Positions 34,801 through 44,800 of a stretch of DNA of 64,000 nucleotides are shown here, one piece after another (position 1 is the stretch's first letter; each line of letters begins with the position of its first letter). A program made the position numbers and the translations under genes. The stretch lies in assembly GCF_028389875.1 (NCBI RefSeq), contig NC_084687.1, positions 4,934,157 to 4,998,156 on the forward strand. The letters are read 5' to 3'. The DNA is from Rhea pennata. Taxonomy: Eukaryota > Chordata > Aves > Rheiformes > Rheidae. A model generated the notes under the pieces. It did not search any database, was not told the DNA's origin, and saw nothing but the letters and a program-made list of their open reading frames with translations.

Positions 34801-37800
34801 GAAGGCGATGCTATCACCAAAGCAATCCAGGATGCACGGCAGCTGCTGCACGGCCACAGCGGGGCCATAGAGGGGTCACTGAGTAACCCCTACCGAAAGG
34901 TGAGCAAAACCTGCTGTACGGTTGTGATTTATCTCACCTTACCCCCCCAGTAGTGGCCACACTCAGGGTCTCTATCAATGGGAAGGTTCCCCTCTTAGCA
35001 TCTGCTCAGGCACCCCAGCTCTGACCTGCCCCTGCCTGGCAGTAGATGCCCCTCTGCTCTCTTTCAGGACCACATTGGGATCGATTCTTCCCCAGGAAAA
35101 GAGAGGATGGAGGAGACCCCTGCCCACAGGCTGGACGAGGCCTTGTTAACCTGTGAGATGGATGGTAAGGACAGCACAGGGCCTGAGCACAAGAGAAGCT
35201 AAGAGCACCACAATGTAATCCACAACCTGCATTTCTTAACGTCTACTCAAAGTTGTCTCTTGGTCTGTGAATATCTAATACAAGGCCACAAAAGCTCTAT
35301 TTTCAGCAGCTGAGACCCCATGGCTCCCTAGCTGAAGCCAATTTCTTTTCCTAAAGGATCTAAGAACTCCAAATTTATGAAAATCAACAGATTTGTTGGC
35401 CCTAAAATAGCCCTTTGGGGATGCTAACATGCATGCTCCTGAAGTTAGCAAATGCTTGGGTGTTTCTCTCTGAGTTTTGCCCATGCAGCATTTGAAGGTC
35501 TATGGGAAGAGCCTAGCACAGTGCATGACTTTGCTGCAAGTTTAAAGTTCTCACTCTGCATTGGGAGCTGCTGTTTGCTCCTTCCTGTTGGTTTCTGCAT
35601 TTCATCCTTGGTCTCAGCCTTTCTCACTCTCCCCTTTGCAGGCTCACGGCACTTCCCTGAGTCCAGAAACAACAACCACATAAAGCGGCCCATGAATGCT
35701 TTCATGGTGTGGGCGAAGGACGAGAGACGGAAGATTTTGCAGGCCTTCCCAGACATGCACAACTCCAGCATTAGCAAGATCCTAGGTAAGTTGTCCCATA
35801 GCAGTGCATGGTCTACTCCACTCAGCTGGCCCCACCTTCCTTGCTGCTCCCACTCTTCTTCGAGATGATCCTGAGCCTCCCAGACATGAGGCCAGAGCTC
35901 AGTTTGGCTCCCTTCTTCGAGATGATCCTGAGCCTCCCAGACATGAGGCCAGAGCTCAGTTTGACTCCCAGCTTGAGTTATATGGAGGACAGGGAACTAG
36001 ACAGAAGAAGGCATCTTCTAAAAAGCATAAGGCACTCTTCTGCCCTGGGGCATCAGCAGGATTCGGAGCATGTGGCCCCTTGCACAAACAAGGCTTGAGT
36101 ACCATCTCCAGCTCACTCAGCAAAGCCTCAGCCAGAAGGCTTTCAGGGCAGATTCCTTCTCTGGCCAATAACCTCCCAGTCGGGGTGCAGAGCCCAGCAC
36201 TGCTTTAATGGGAGAGCAGACTTTCCCCCTAGGAGACAGGATTTGAACCAGAAGCTGGGCTCACCATCCTCCAAAGCATACTCTCCCTATGAGGATGCTC
36301 CTTCCTCCTCTCTTGGAAGTTCAGGCCTTGAGTTTTCTTGTCATCATCTCACGTAAACCTACCAAAGCCTTGCATCTGTAGGACCCTGCTCTTGGCTGCC
36401 CTGAACCTCACATCCCCTCTGTGCTCAGCTGATCTTCAGCCGCTCTGTTCCCATCGGCCTGGTGTGATGCAGGTTTTCAGCTCTTTTGAGTGTCTGTAAG
36501 ACCACGGGCCCCATGTGGCTGTGTCTTGCACCCTTCTGAGGATGGTGATTCTGCAACAGCTCTGTCCCACCAGCCCTTCGCCTCGGCTGTGGTTGTACAT
36601 AGCACAGCCATTGCACCCTGGCCTCGCACAACCCCTCTAGCTGTTAAAAGAGGGCAGCATGGTCTCCAAAAAGCCTGTCCAGAGGACTGGGAACAAGCGT
36701 ACAGGGGCACAATGCAGGGGTTCGGTGGGTTCCCTCTGGCAGACACGCCTTGTTCAGCCTCAGACTCATTTCAGCATTTTAAAGAAGAAACAGAACACTT
36801 CCCCTTGAATCGTGCTGGCAGGATCTGTGCCGTTTCCATCTTGCAGCCGACAGGGCTGGGGCATCCAGGAGCAGGCGCTCTGTGGTGTGCTGGTTGCTCT
36901 CATCGTAGGTGTCTACAGCTTTAAATAGCTAGCACGATTCTTGCCTGGGGAGCCTGAGCTGGTTTCTGCTCAAGGAATGCAAGTTTAGCAGGTGATACCT
37001 GTGCACGAGCGGTCCAGAGGCGACACTAGCCCGGGCTGGGGAGTTTCAGCTCCTGTGTGCTCTGCCTGCACGAGGAGCAGCTCCCAAAAATCTGGGTCTG
37101 AGCCAGCACGAGGGCGAGTGGTCAAATGCATGGGGGGAGGAGGCAGCCCAGGCGCTGCGGGTGGCTGTTCGCGTGCCTCAGTTTCCCGGGGATGCCAGGA
37201 GCGATGGCTTTCTCGTGGTGCGGGCGCTGGAGCCGGCACTCCCTCGGGGTGGGGGGAGCTGGGCCACGCTCGGAGGACGCAGAGCGCCTGCCCAGCCGGC
37301 TGCGAGCCCCGGCGGCGCGGGCCGGCACGCGCTGCGCTGCGCCCTGCGGCGGGTGCTGGCGGGGATGGCGATGAAGGTCACCGCCGGGGGAATGCGAGTC
37401 ACATGGCGGCACGGGCTATTTTAGCTGCAGCACCTGCTCCCATACCTTGGAGAGGGCACAGAAGCGACAGCCCTGGCCGGAGAGGTGACCCGGGAAGGTC
37501 GGGGAGCGACCCGCTCCCGGCCCCGCGGGAAGGTGCTGCTAGCTGCGGTGCGGGGTCCCGCCTGGGCGCCCCGTGGCGCCTGGGACCGCAGCGCGTCTCC
37601 CGGGCCGGTCGAGGCCGCGGGGCCTCCCGGCTGCATGCAAATTCGGCCGCCGTTTGCGTAGCTAATTGCGCGTGCATTAATCCCCCTCGTGCGGGGGGAT
37701 GTTGGGGGCCCGGGGGCAGCGCCGGGCTGCGCTGCAGCAGGCGGCCCGGGGGCAAGCGGCGGCAGGAGGTGAGCGTGCCCCGCGGGCGCTCTCCGCGCAG

Positions 37801-38411
37801 GCTCCCGGTGGAAGTCCATGACGAACCAGGAGAAGCAGCCGTACTACGAGGAGCAGGCCCGGCTGAGCCGGCAGCACCTGGAGAAATACCCCGACTACAA
37901 GTACAAGCCGCGGCCCAAGCGCACGTGCATCGTGGAGGGGAAGCGGCTCCGCGTGGGCGAGTACAAGGCGCTGATGAGGAACCGGCGGCAGGACGCCAGG
38001 CAGGGCTACTTGATAGGGTAACGCGCCCCTTCCTTGGGTCCGCGCGGGCTGGGGCGCCCGCGCGGCGCTCCAGGCGGGCGTCCCCGGCGGCGGGGGGGGG
38101 GGCCGGCCGGTGACTGCGTTCCCCTGTCCCGCAGGCCCCCGGGCAGCCAGCTGCCCGCCGCCGCCGCCGCCTCGGACGTGCTGTACCCGCGGGCGGTGGG
38201 CGTGCAGCTGGCGCCGCCGCTCGTGGAGCACTACCTGCCCCGCGCCGCGGACCCCAACATGCCCGTCATCGTCAACACGCGCAGCCTCAAGGACGGGGAC
38301 GGCGAGGACGGGCACTCGGTGGCGGACGGCGAGGCGTACCGCTACAGCGAGGAGGAGGACTCGGAGGGCGAGGACAAGAGCGACGGCGAGCTGGTGGTGC
38401 TGACGGACTGA
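31600..38411 (+). CDS. SOX13: SOX13, SOXD-family HMG-box transcription factor (13 coding exons)
   Basis: A sequence-specific nuclear factor that modulates Wnt/TCF targets and lineage choice. Join 31600-31800, 31984-32089, 32305-32391, 32802-32974, 33765-33833, 33990-34104, 34196-34278, 34360-34519, 34790-34899, 35068-35164, 35642-35785, 37801-38017 and 38135-38411 gives 1,839 nt, 612 residues (human 622). All introns are GT-AG and the frame is continuous. The N-terminus MSMRSPIS matches mammalian SOX13. A leucine zipper and glutamine-rich coiled coil (about residues 135-215) mediate SOXD dimerisation. The HMG box starts [19 protein letters not shown] and is split by an intron. The C-terminus is acidic, ending [13 protein letters not shown]5 and SOX6 are excluded by the N- and C-termini. 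The ATG lies one base into its exon, so the 5' UTR is spliced from an upstream exon not fixed here. Confidence 0.96.
31984..32089 (+). CDS. SOX13: SOX13 coding exon 2
   Basis: It follows GTGCCGCAG and ends before GTAAGA. It encodes the variable linker and the conserved [14 protein letters not shown]. 106 nt, leaving one base. Confidence 0.93.
32305..32391 (+). CDS. SOX13: SOX13 coding exon 3
   Basis: It encodes [20 protein letters not shown] and neighbours, a strongly conserved SOXD segment. 87 nt; donor GTGAGC. Confidence 0.94.
32802..32974 (+). CDS. SOX13: SOX13 coding exon 4 (leucine zipper)
   Basis: It encodes the leucine zipper beginning [17 protein letters not shown] and running into the Q-rich helix. 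173 nt, returning to phase 0. Confidence 0.95.
33765..33833 (+). CDS. SOX13: SOX13 coding exon 5 (Q-rich coiled coil)
   Basis: It encodes [20 protein letters not shown] and QIQ. The donor GTACAG at 33,834 is followed six bases on by a second usable donor GTGGGG, which would add two codons. Confidence 0.92.
33990..34104 (+). CDS. SOX13: SOX13 coding exon 6
   Basis: It encodes [12 protein letters not shown] through QPIPCKP. The acceptor is a CAGCAG tandem (NAGNAG), so the first Gln may be included or skipped. Human SOX13 has it. Confidence 0.93.
34196..34278 (+). CDS. SOX13: SOX13 coding exon 7
   Basis: It encodes [20 protein letters not shown] and on. 83 nt after TGCAG, donor GTACAG, phase 0 at the end. 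Confidence 0.92.
34360..34519 (+). CDS. SOX13: SOX13 coding exon 8
   Basis: It encodes [18 protein letters not shown] and a Ser-rich stretch. The QPLNLT motif is typical of SOXD proteins and fits a CtBP-type (PLNLS-like) site. 160 nt. Confidence 0.93.
34790..34899 (+). CDS. SOX13: SOX13 coding exon 9
   Basis: It encodes [20 protein letters not shown] and on to NPYRK, conserved in SOXD proteins. 110 nt. Confidence 0.94.
35068..35164 (+). CDS. SOX13: SOX13 coding exon 10
   Basis: It encodes [18 protein letters not shown] and the acidic lead-in to the HMG box. 97 nt, donor GTAAGG. Confidence 0.92.
35642..35785 (+). CDS. SOX13: SOX13 coding exon 11 (HMG box, N-terminal half)
   Basis: It encodes [20 protein letters not shown] through SSISKIL. 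The intron after it splits the HMG box at ILG|SRWK, a known SOXD position. 144 nt, donor GTAAGT. Confidence 0.96.
35856..35969. repeat. 57-bp tandem duplication in the HMG-box intron
   Basis: Two adjacent copies begin TTCTTCGAGATGATCCTGAG at 35,856 and 35,913 and are nearly identical (one G/A difference near the ends). High identity implies a recent duplication or assembly duplication. Confidence 0.92.
37801..38017 (+). CDS. SOX13: SOX13 coding exon 12 (HMG box, C-terminal half)
   Basis: It encodes [20 protein letters not shown], the [16 protein letters not shown] nuclear-localisation end of the HMG box, and the basic tail. Third positions are almost all G or C, unlike exons 2-11. 217 nt. 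Confidence 0.96.
38135..38411 (+). CDS. SOX13: SOX13 coding exon 13 and stop
   Basis: It encodes the Ala-rich linker, [37 protein letters not shown] and the VVLTD end. The stop TGA is at 38,409-38,411. Confidence 0.95.
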
Positions 38412-38830
38412 GGGCTGCGCGGCTGGAGCGGGCAGCAGCGGGCTCCCGCCGGGCAGAGCTCGGTGCAGCCCAGCGCAGCCCCCGGCTCGCGCTCGCGTCC
38501 CGCGTCCGGGCTAAGCGAGGCAGAGCGGCGCGCGCCGGCGCCGGTCCTCCCCTCCGCCGCCGTGCGGGGACCCGGCTGCGGCGGGGCCGCGGCGAGCCGG
38601 CAGGCAGAGGTGAGCCGTGCCGCCGGGGCGCGGGCCGGGGACCGCCGGGGCGCGGGCACCAGTGCCGCATCCGCGCAGCACCCGTCCGGTCCGCCCGCAG
38701 CCCTCTCCACCCCCCCCGCGGCTTTTCCCGCTCCTTCCGTAGAGCCGATTTTAGCTCTCGACCAGCCGGAGCACGAGCCAAGGGCTCCTCGAAGGCCTCC
38801 TCGCTTCTGACGCCTCTGGCCCACTCTGTA

Positions 38831-38836
38831 AATAAA
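38831..38836 (+). terminator. Proximal polyadenylation signal AATAAA (SOX13)
   Basis: A canonical hexamer about 420 nt after the stop, which could give a short 3' UTR isoform. Confidence 0.5.
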
Positions 38837-38955
38837 GCGGGTGCCTGAGCAGCGGGTGCCTGAGCCGTCCCCCCTCGCCCCATCCATCCCCGGGCGTCCC
38901 TCCCGCTCGCGCCCCGGCTCCGCAAGCTGCAGGCTCCACCTGTGACCTGCATTGC

Positions 38956-38980
38956 AAAAAAAAAAAAAAAAAAAAAAAAA
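38956..38980. repeat. Genomic poly-A run of 25
   Basis: A homopolymer inside the SOX13 3' UTR, followed by A-rich sequence to about 39,060. It is not flanked by a target-site duplication that I can see. Confidence 0.85.
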
Positions 38981-39099
38981 CACAGAGGAAGAGCAAAATA
39001 GCAGCAATTAAAAAAAAAAGAAGGAAAAAAAAGAGAAAAAAAGGAAATTATGAAAAAAGCCAAACCAGACCTTGCTCCCTTCAGAGCCCAGCCCCGCGG

Positions 39100-39132
39100 C
39101 CGGCGCGGAGCCGGCGCGGAGCCAGCGCGGAG
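39100..39132. repeat. Three tandem 11-bp units
   Basis: CCGGCGCGGAG occurs twice and CCAGCGCGGAG once, head to tail, in the SOX13 3' UTR. Confidence 0.85.
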
Positions 39133-39697
39133 CCCGTGCACCGCCTTGTGGCACCAGCCGGGCACAGGCACGGCCGCGGCCTCGCTGCGCCCGGCGGTTT
39201 GGGGAGGCCTCGAGCCTCGGCGCTGCTGGGCTTTTTTTGCCGGCGACGTGGGAGGCATCGCAACGGCCCCGCCAGGCGCGTGCTGCGGCCAGCCGGGCCG
39301 GCAGCGAGGGGCGAGCCGGAGATCTGGGGCATTGCAGCTGATCTGCATGCTCTGCCCTTGCGAATAGGAGGGTAAAAAAGAGAGAGAGAAAAAAAATACC
39401 GAAAGCAAAGCATTAGGCCCCAGGTTGGAGAGGAAAGGACAAATCCAGGCTGTGCCCCGCAGGCCGAGGGAGCCCGCTGCCTCCTCGCCCCCCCGCAAAG
39501 GGCTCGTCTCCCTTCCCCTCCTTCAGAGCTTTATTTATTCCCCCTCCCGTGCTGCTCTCGCGGAGCCGGGCCGCGGTCCCCAGGGAAGGGATGCCGGGCC
39601 GGCGGCTCCGGGAGCGGGATGAGCCGTGCTGCCGAGGGGGGCTGCACTCGGCCGCCCTCCGCCACCGTGCCCGGCTAACATGCAACTCTTGTTCTCG

Positions 39698-39732
39698 TTT
39701 TTTTTTTTTTTTTTTTCTTTTTTTTTTTTTTT
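39698..39732. repeat. Poly-T run (19 + 15, one C between)
   Basis: A long T tract in the SOX13 3' UTR, followed by AAAAAA. Confidence 0.85.
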
Positions 39733-39847
39733 AAAAAAGACTGTAAATATAGATAGAGCTTTATTTTGTTAATAAGACGAGGAGTAACTTAACCTGTATA
39801 TTTCACATACTTGTTTACAACTGTCTCCCCTCCCGCCCCCTTGGCGC

Positions 39848-39853
39848 AATAAA
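39848..39853 (+). terminator. Distal polyadenylation signal AATAAA (SOX13)
   Basis: A hexamer followed by a T-rich patch, fitting a downstream element. It is the likely main 3' end and about 570 bp short of the opposing ETNK2 signal. Confidence 0.6.
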
Positions 39854-39870
39854 ACGACTTTTTGGAGCAG

Positions 39871-40404
39871 AGACCCGCGCTCGCCTCCGCCAGCCTCGGC
39901 CGCGGGCTCCTCCGGCGGCGGGTGCCTGGGCTGCGGCGCCAGGCGTGCAGGGCGCGGACGCGGGCTGCTGTCCCCCCCCCTTCCCTGCCCTCCTTCCAGC
40001 ACGGCCCCCTCCTAAAGGCTCTGCCTCCCTCCAATGTAGCCACGCAGGGGGCCGGATCCCGCTGGCTTGGCTAAATTCCCCCTTTTCCCGGCCGGTTGCT
40101 GTTGCCTGCTCTGCTGGGGGGGGGGGGAAGAGGCAGGCGAGCGCTGCGCGCCGTCCCCAGCCCACGCCGCCACCCCCGCATCGCTCACGCGCAGGTCAGG
40201 GGCTCGGAGGTGTGCGAGGGGACACGGGCAGCCCGCGGTGCGAGGAGCTGCGTCCTGGGGAGAGGCATCCGCCAGCCCCTCTGCTCCTGCTCCAGCCTCC
40301 CCCGCAGCCGACCCGCGCGAGGGAGAGGGGCCGGGTGCCCCCCGCGGCCGTCCCTTCGCCTGCAAACTCCTGCAACACTGGCCACGGACTCGCTGTCCCC
40401 TAAC
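39871..40404. other. Convergent intergenic gap between SOX13 and ETNK2
   Basis: The two genes end tail to tail about half a kilobase apart. The gap is GC-rich and holds nothing else that I can support. Confidence 0.5.
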
Positions 40405-41782
40405 ATCCAGCTACCAGCAGCTTTTATTTTGCACCCAAACACCAGGTGCAACAGAAGGGCCGTCGCTTGCTGGGGTGGGTTTCTGCCCCCTGGGAGAGGG
40501 GACGTGGCCTGGTCCCCAGCCCCACTGCAGCCGGGGCAGGCGGCAGAGCAAGGCTCTGCTCCCCAAGGCTTCAGCTGGTCTCACCCACCAACCCGACCCG
40601 CAACAGCTGTCATGAGCTGGGCAGTGCTCAGCGACGCCCGGTCCAGCCCCGCCGAGCCTGCGGCGCTGGGGAAGAGCTGCCGCCCGGCAGCCAGGGGCAA
40701 AGCTGCGCCCACTTCACAGGGCAGGGTGGCTTCGTCCCCTTTAACTCCCGTCCAAAAGAGGCACGAGAGTTTCCTGGGCTCTGCTGCAGCCCCAGGGCAA
40801 GGATCGAAGGGAAGAGCTGGGCTCGCACCCAGCCCGGTGCCCTCGAGCCCTGCCGATCCTGCAGGCACAGCACTGAGCAGAGGAAAGACGGCCCGGAGGG
40901 GGGCAGGACTCTCTCTATTTGGGGGCGAAAGGGGAGGCTGGGCAGGGGCCGAGACCCCGGCGTCGGGGCTGGGGGCCGGCTGCTGCCCCTGCGTTGGATG
41001 ATGCAGGATGCTGCGAGCAAAGCCAAGACCGGAGAGAGGGGTAGCGGCGAAAAGAGACTACGGCCTCAGAGAAAAACAGACAGCGCCACGGGATGAGTGT
41101 ATTGCAGCGGGAGCAGGCGCCCAGCACCTGCCAGCAGACGCTCGCCGGCCCCGGCCCTCGGCAAGCGGCACGGCCACTGCTGCCTCGCCGGGACACAGCC
41201 CTTCGCGAGGCGGGCTGCAGTGGCACCAGCCCCGCTTTCGAGAGGGCCCCACGACGGCCTGAAGCGAGACGGACCCCGGGAAGGGCTGAGAGCCCAGGAG
41301 GGTCCCGGGGCCGAGCGAAGGGGGCTGTGAAGGCGAGATGGGCACAGCGTGTGCGTCAGGCAGCTAAAGCAACCGGGCAGCGCTGGCCACGGCGGTCAGG
41401 GCTGCCGAGCGGCGGCGGGGGGCATCCGCGTCCCCCCTCGGGGACGGCACCGAGGGAGCAAACCGGGTGCCAGGCGAGCAGCGGTAGTGCCAGCGCCGCG
41501 TGGACCCGCCAGGCACCCGGGCTCGGCCTTAAGGCGATGGTAAGGCTTCCTGGCGTAGGCAGGGGCCTCGCTGAGGCTGTGGTCCTCCTTAGCGTCTCAT
41601 GGTCCAATCTCAGGTATGTCCAGGGTCTCCTTTAATCGGTGGCTGGGTCAGAGATCCTCTTCCCCCTTCCCACCATCGGGATCTGCCCTCAGCCCCGGCT
41701 GGGGCGGGGAAGGGCAAGGGGGAGGCGAGGGCTGTGGACGCAGCAAGGACAAAATAGCTCAGGGTCTCACGGGCCGGAGATG
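40405..41782 (-). other. ETNK2: ETNK2 3' UTR
   Basis: It lies between the ETNK2 stop and the minus-strand AATAAA at 40,423-40,428. It is GC-rich in its middle. The end is inferred from the hexamer only. Confidence 0.5.
40423..40428 (-). terminator. Polyadenylation signal AATAAA (ETNK2)
   Basis: The plus strand reads TTTATT. It is the first canonical hexamer I noticed on the minus strand after the ETNK2 stop. Confidence 0.5.
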
Positions 41783-41855
41783 CTATTTGGAAATCTGTAG
41801 GGCTGTGACTACCGGCTTCATCTTGAAGTACTGTTTAAATCTTAGCTTTGCATAT
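41783..41855 (-). CDS. ETNK2: ETNK2 coding exon 8 and stop
   Basis: It encodes YAKLRFKQYFKMKPVVTALQ and ISK, then TAG. This matches the family C-terminus (RFNQYFKVKP in human). Confidence 0.94.
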
Positions 41856-44800
41856 CTGCCGAGAGAAAGGGACGGACGTGAGACACTTGCTCCTGCCCCA
41901 GCTTCAAGTCTCCTGAGCACAGAGCATCCCTCCAGCAAGGAGGGACCACTGCAATCCATTTGCTTGGGAGCAAATGCCATGGGACCCGGGCAGAGCTGGC
42001 TGTCACTTTTCCAGGAGCTTCTGATCGAAAGCAATATGAGATGGCATGCGAGCAATTGCTGTCGTTTGCCATTGCCCTGCTGGGTACTATGGACATGCAT
42101 GTGCCGCTTCCTCGGGGCTGAACAAGCCTGCTTTGGCCAGGGAAGGGGCTCAGCCCGCAGCACTGCCCCTTCCCCTCCAGCCCTGGCTCCCGCAGCACAG
42201 GGCTCACTCACCTTAAGAAGTTAAAGTCTATGGTAGAGTATTTATCTTGGATCAGGCCCCAGCATGCCCAGAGGAAATGGGATGCCTGCAAGAGACAAAA
42301 TACAGATCAGAAACTGGCACGAGGCGCCCCTGCCTGCGGGAAGGTCACTTGTCTCTCTCCCGGCCAGGTCCCAGACCTCCCGTGGCTGTGCTGAAAGGAC
42401 GCTGAGTCCCAGCCAGCCGGGAGCCTGGCCCGAACGTGCATTTTTATATGCTCCGGAGGCTGGTCCCAGCCAGGGCGAGGGATCCCAGCAGGCGGGTGCT
42501 GTACAGCTGCACAACATGCTCGTGGCACCAGCCTCGGCATTTGCAGCTGGGCTGGGCTGGAGCACTGTCCCACGTGTCCCTCCTGAGCCCGGGAGGGGAT
42601 CGAGCGCTGGTGGGAGCGATCCCTGCTGCATGGGAACCTCAGCAAACAGCTCTTTGGGGAACGGCGGAGGGCAGAGCACAGGCAGCCACTGGCTCCTTCT
42701 ACTCCTGGCTTTTGCTTTACCAAAGAGGATTTCCCTCACATTTGGCTGCACACAGTCTATTTGGCTCTCAGGAAGGGATGGCCAAGGTTACAGCCATCAG
42801 GGACAGTGTGTCCATTGGAAACCTTGGTCAGATGGCTGGAGGCCAGGGCTATCTTTGACCTCGCCCAGGGGCTCAGTGCCCCTGACATGAAGCCAGGCTT
42901 TTTGGAGCAGCCTCCTGCCCTCATCCTGAAACACCCAACCCCTAGTGGCTGTGCTCACGGCTTCACCGTCTCCTCCTCCTCGCCAGCTCAAGCGCAGCAA
43001 GGAGCCCCCTGCTCAGCAGAAGAAATCCATCCTGAGGCCAGTCTTTGTTAGAGGCAGCCCAACTTGACAACCCCACTTCATTGCTGGACACAACCCTCGA
43101 GCTGATGCATGTGGTAGAGAATTGCAGCATCTCCAAACCACCAAACAAGCTCTTGACCCCTTTACCCTCCAAGGAGGGCCACCTCCACACAAGCATCACT
43201 CTCCAGCTGCCTCCTCCCCACCTTTGGCACTCACTAAAGCAAACTTGTTCACTTGCACGTAGAGAGCCTCCAGCTCCTTCTCAGACACAACTGCTCCTCT
43301 GCCTCCTTGGTCCTCCTGGGTCAGCTGCTTGTAGGCCTGCAGGTAGGAGCGCAGCCACTGCAGCTGGATCTCCTTGCTGGGGTAGAGGCGGTAGTCCACC
43401 TCCTTCACGCCTGCGAGGAGAGTCCATCGTTACCAATGGCCAGGAGGAAGAGGAGAAGGGAAGGGGACGATTTCTCCAGGGCAGAGCAATGTGACCAAGG
43501 GGCTCTCCCCACACATGACCAGTGGAGTAAAATCATTGCAGGTCCAGGCTTGGGAATTTGGAGGATCGACCCTCTGATTTGAGCCAACCTACCCAGCCCT
43601 TGCATCACGACTAAAGAGAGTTGGGCTCTTCCAGATACCACATCTTAGCAACACTCAGGCCTCTTGCTGCTGATAAAACAGGGATCAAAGAGAGAAAAGA
43701 CCCTCCCCGGCACATTGCTCTAACCAAGCACAGCCCTGGGAGAAGCTGCCTCCATTTCCTATGGCAGGATTGAGGTTCTGCACCCTCCCTTCCCTGAGGA
43801 CAGGAAGACCATGGGAGAGCAGTTGCAAGCTGGGGGTTGCCTTTGGTGCCACGAAGGAGAGTCCAACTCACCTGCAAATTCGTTGAAGTGATTCCCGATG
43901 TCAAAAGCCTGGTAGTTGTAGCCGGTGTACTCGTAGTCTATGAACCGCACGTGCTCTGCGGAAGCCAAAGCAAGAGCTGTTACAGGTGCTGGGGACAAAG
44001 CCTGCAGTCCTCAGTGAGGCTGGCAGACTCATGTGCCAGGATGCTGCTTGGGGGGCAGACCCACTCCTATGGGGATGCAAAGCCACCACCACCAACCTTC
44101 AGTGCCATTGTAGATGATGTTCTTGCAGAGCAGGTCGTTGTGGCAAAGCACCACGGGGGACCCCAGCTGGGAGAGAGTTTCCTTCATCCAGGCCAGCTCA
44201 TGCTCAAGTACTTCCAGGCTGGGCATGTCCAGGTGGAGGCTGGGGAAGAAGAAAGGGGTGGAAGCACTGCTGCTCACAAGAAACCTCTTGTGGAGGCAGA
44301 GGGAAATAGTTCCCCCCTGCTTCCCTCAACACGTTTTATAAACAAACTGAGCAGTAACACAAAGCAGCTCTAGCAAGGCAGTTCATGGTGGGGAAACCAG
44401 GCTGAGCGTGGGGTGCCCAGCGCCTCCTCGGACACGCTGCATGGCACCGTGGCAGCCGGCGCGGTGCATCAGCCCTGCCTTTCTGCTCACTTAGCCCCAC
44501 ATCCATCCCCCGAGCTTCCCCAAACCAGCACAAGGAGCCTCCCAGCACTCGCCAGTGAAGCATCCAAGCAACCCCAGGGCAACGGGAGCTTTTTTGGACT
44601 CCCCATGGTTACACACACTTTTAAAAACCTCCAAAGTTTCAATTCCAAGAAAAGCATTCGTTAATGATTACCTAATTGTCTGGATGTAAGGGGCAGACTT
44701 GGGTGAAGTCTGCCTGCAGTATGGCGAGTACTAAGAAAAGCCCTGGATCCTGCCGCAGCCGTTCAGGGAACAAGGTTAATCATTTGCTTGCCCTCAAGTC

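Larger units (their letters stand above)
31801..37800 (+). other. SOX13: SOX13 internal introns
   Basis: The introns above 300 bp are 32,392-32,801, 32,975-33,764, 34,520-34,789 (just below 300), 35,165-35,641 and 35,786-37,800. Apart from the 57-bp duplication in the last, I see only unique sequence in them. Confidence 0.7.
37100..38760. promoter_or_regulatory. Intragenic CpG island over the last SOX13 exons
   Basis: CpG density rises sharply from about 37.1 kb through exons 12-13 and the early 3' UTR. It may be an orphan CpG island with its own promoter activity, or a product of GC-biased gene conversion. Confidence 0.5.
38412..39870 (+). other. SOX13: SOX13 3' UTR
   Basis: It runs from the stop to the likely cleavage site just after the AATAAA at 39,848. 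The segment 39,730-39,860 is AT-rich with a TAAATATAGATAG and ATATTTCACATAC character that looks like a retained distal UTR. The end is inferred. Confidence 0.6.

Noticed and set aside
38956-39060. A25 run as the tail of a processed retrocopy
   Set aside because: The sequence before it is the continuous SOX13 3' UTR, and I see no target-site duplication or second coding copy.
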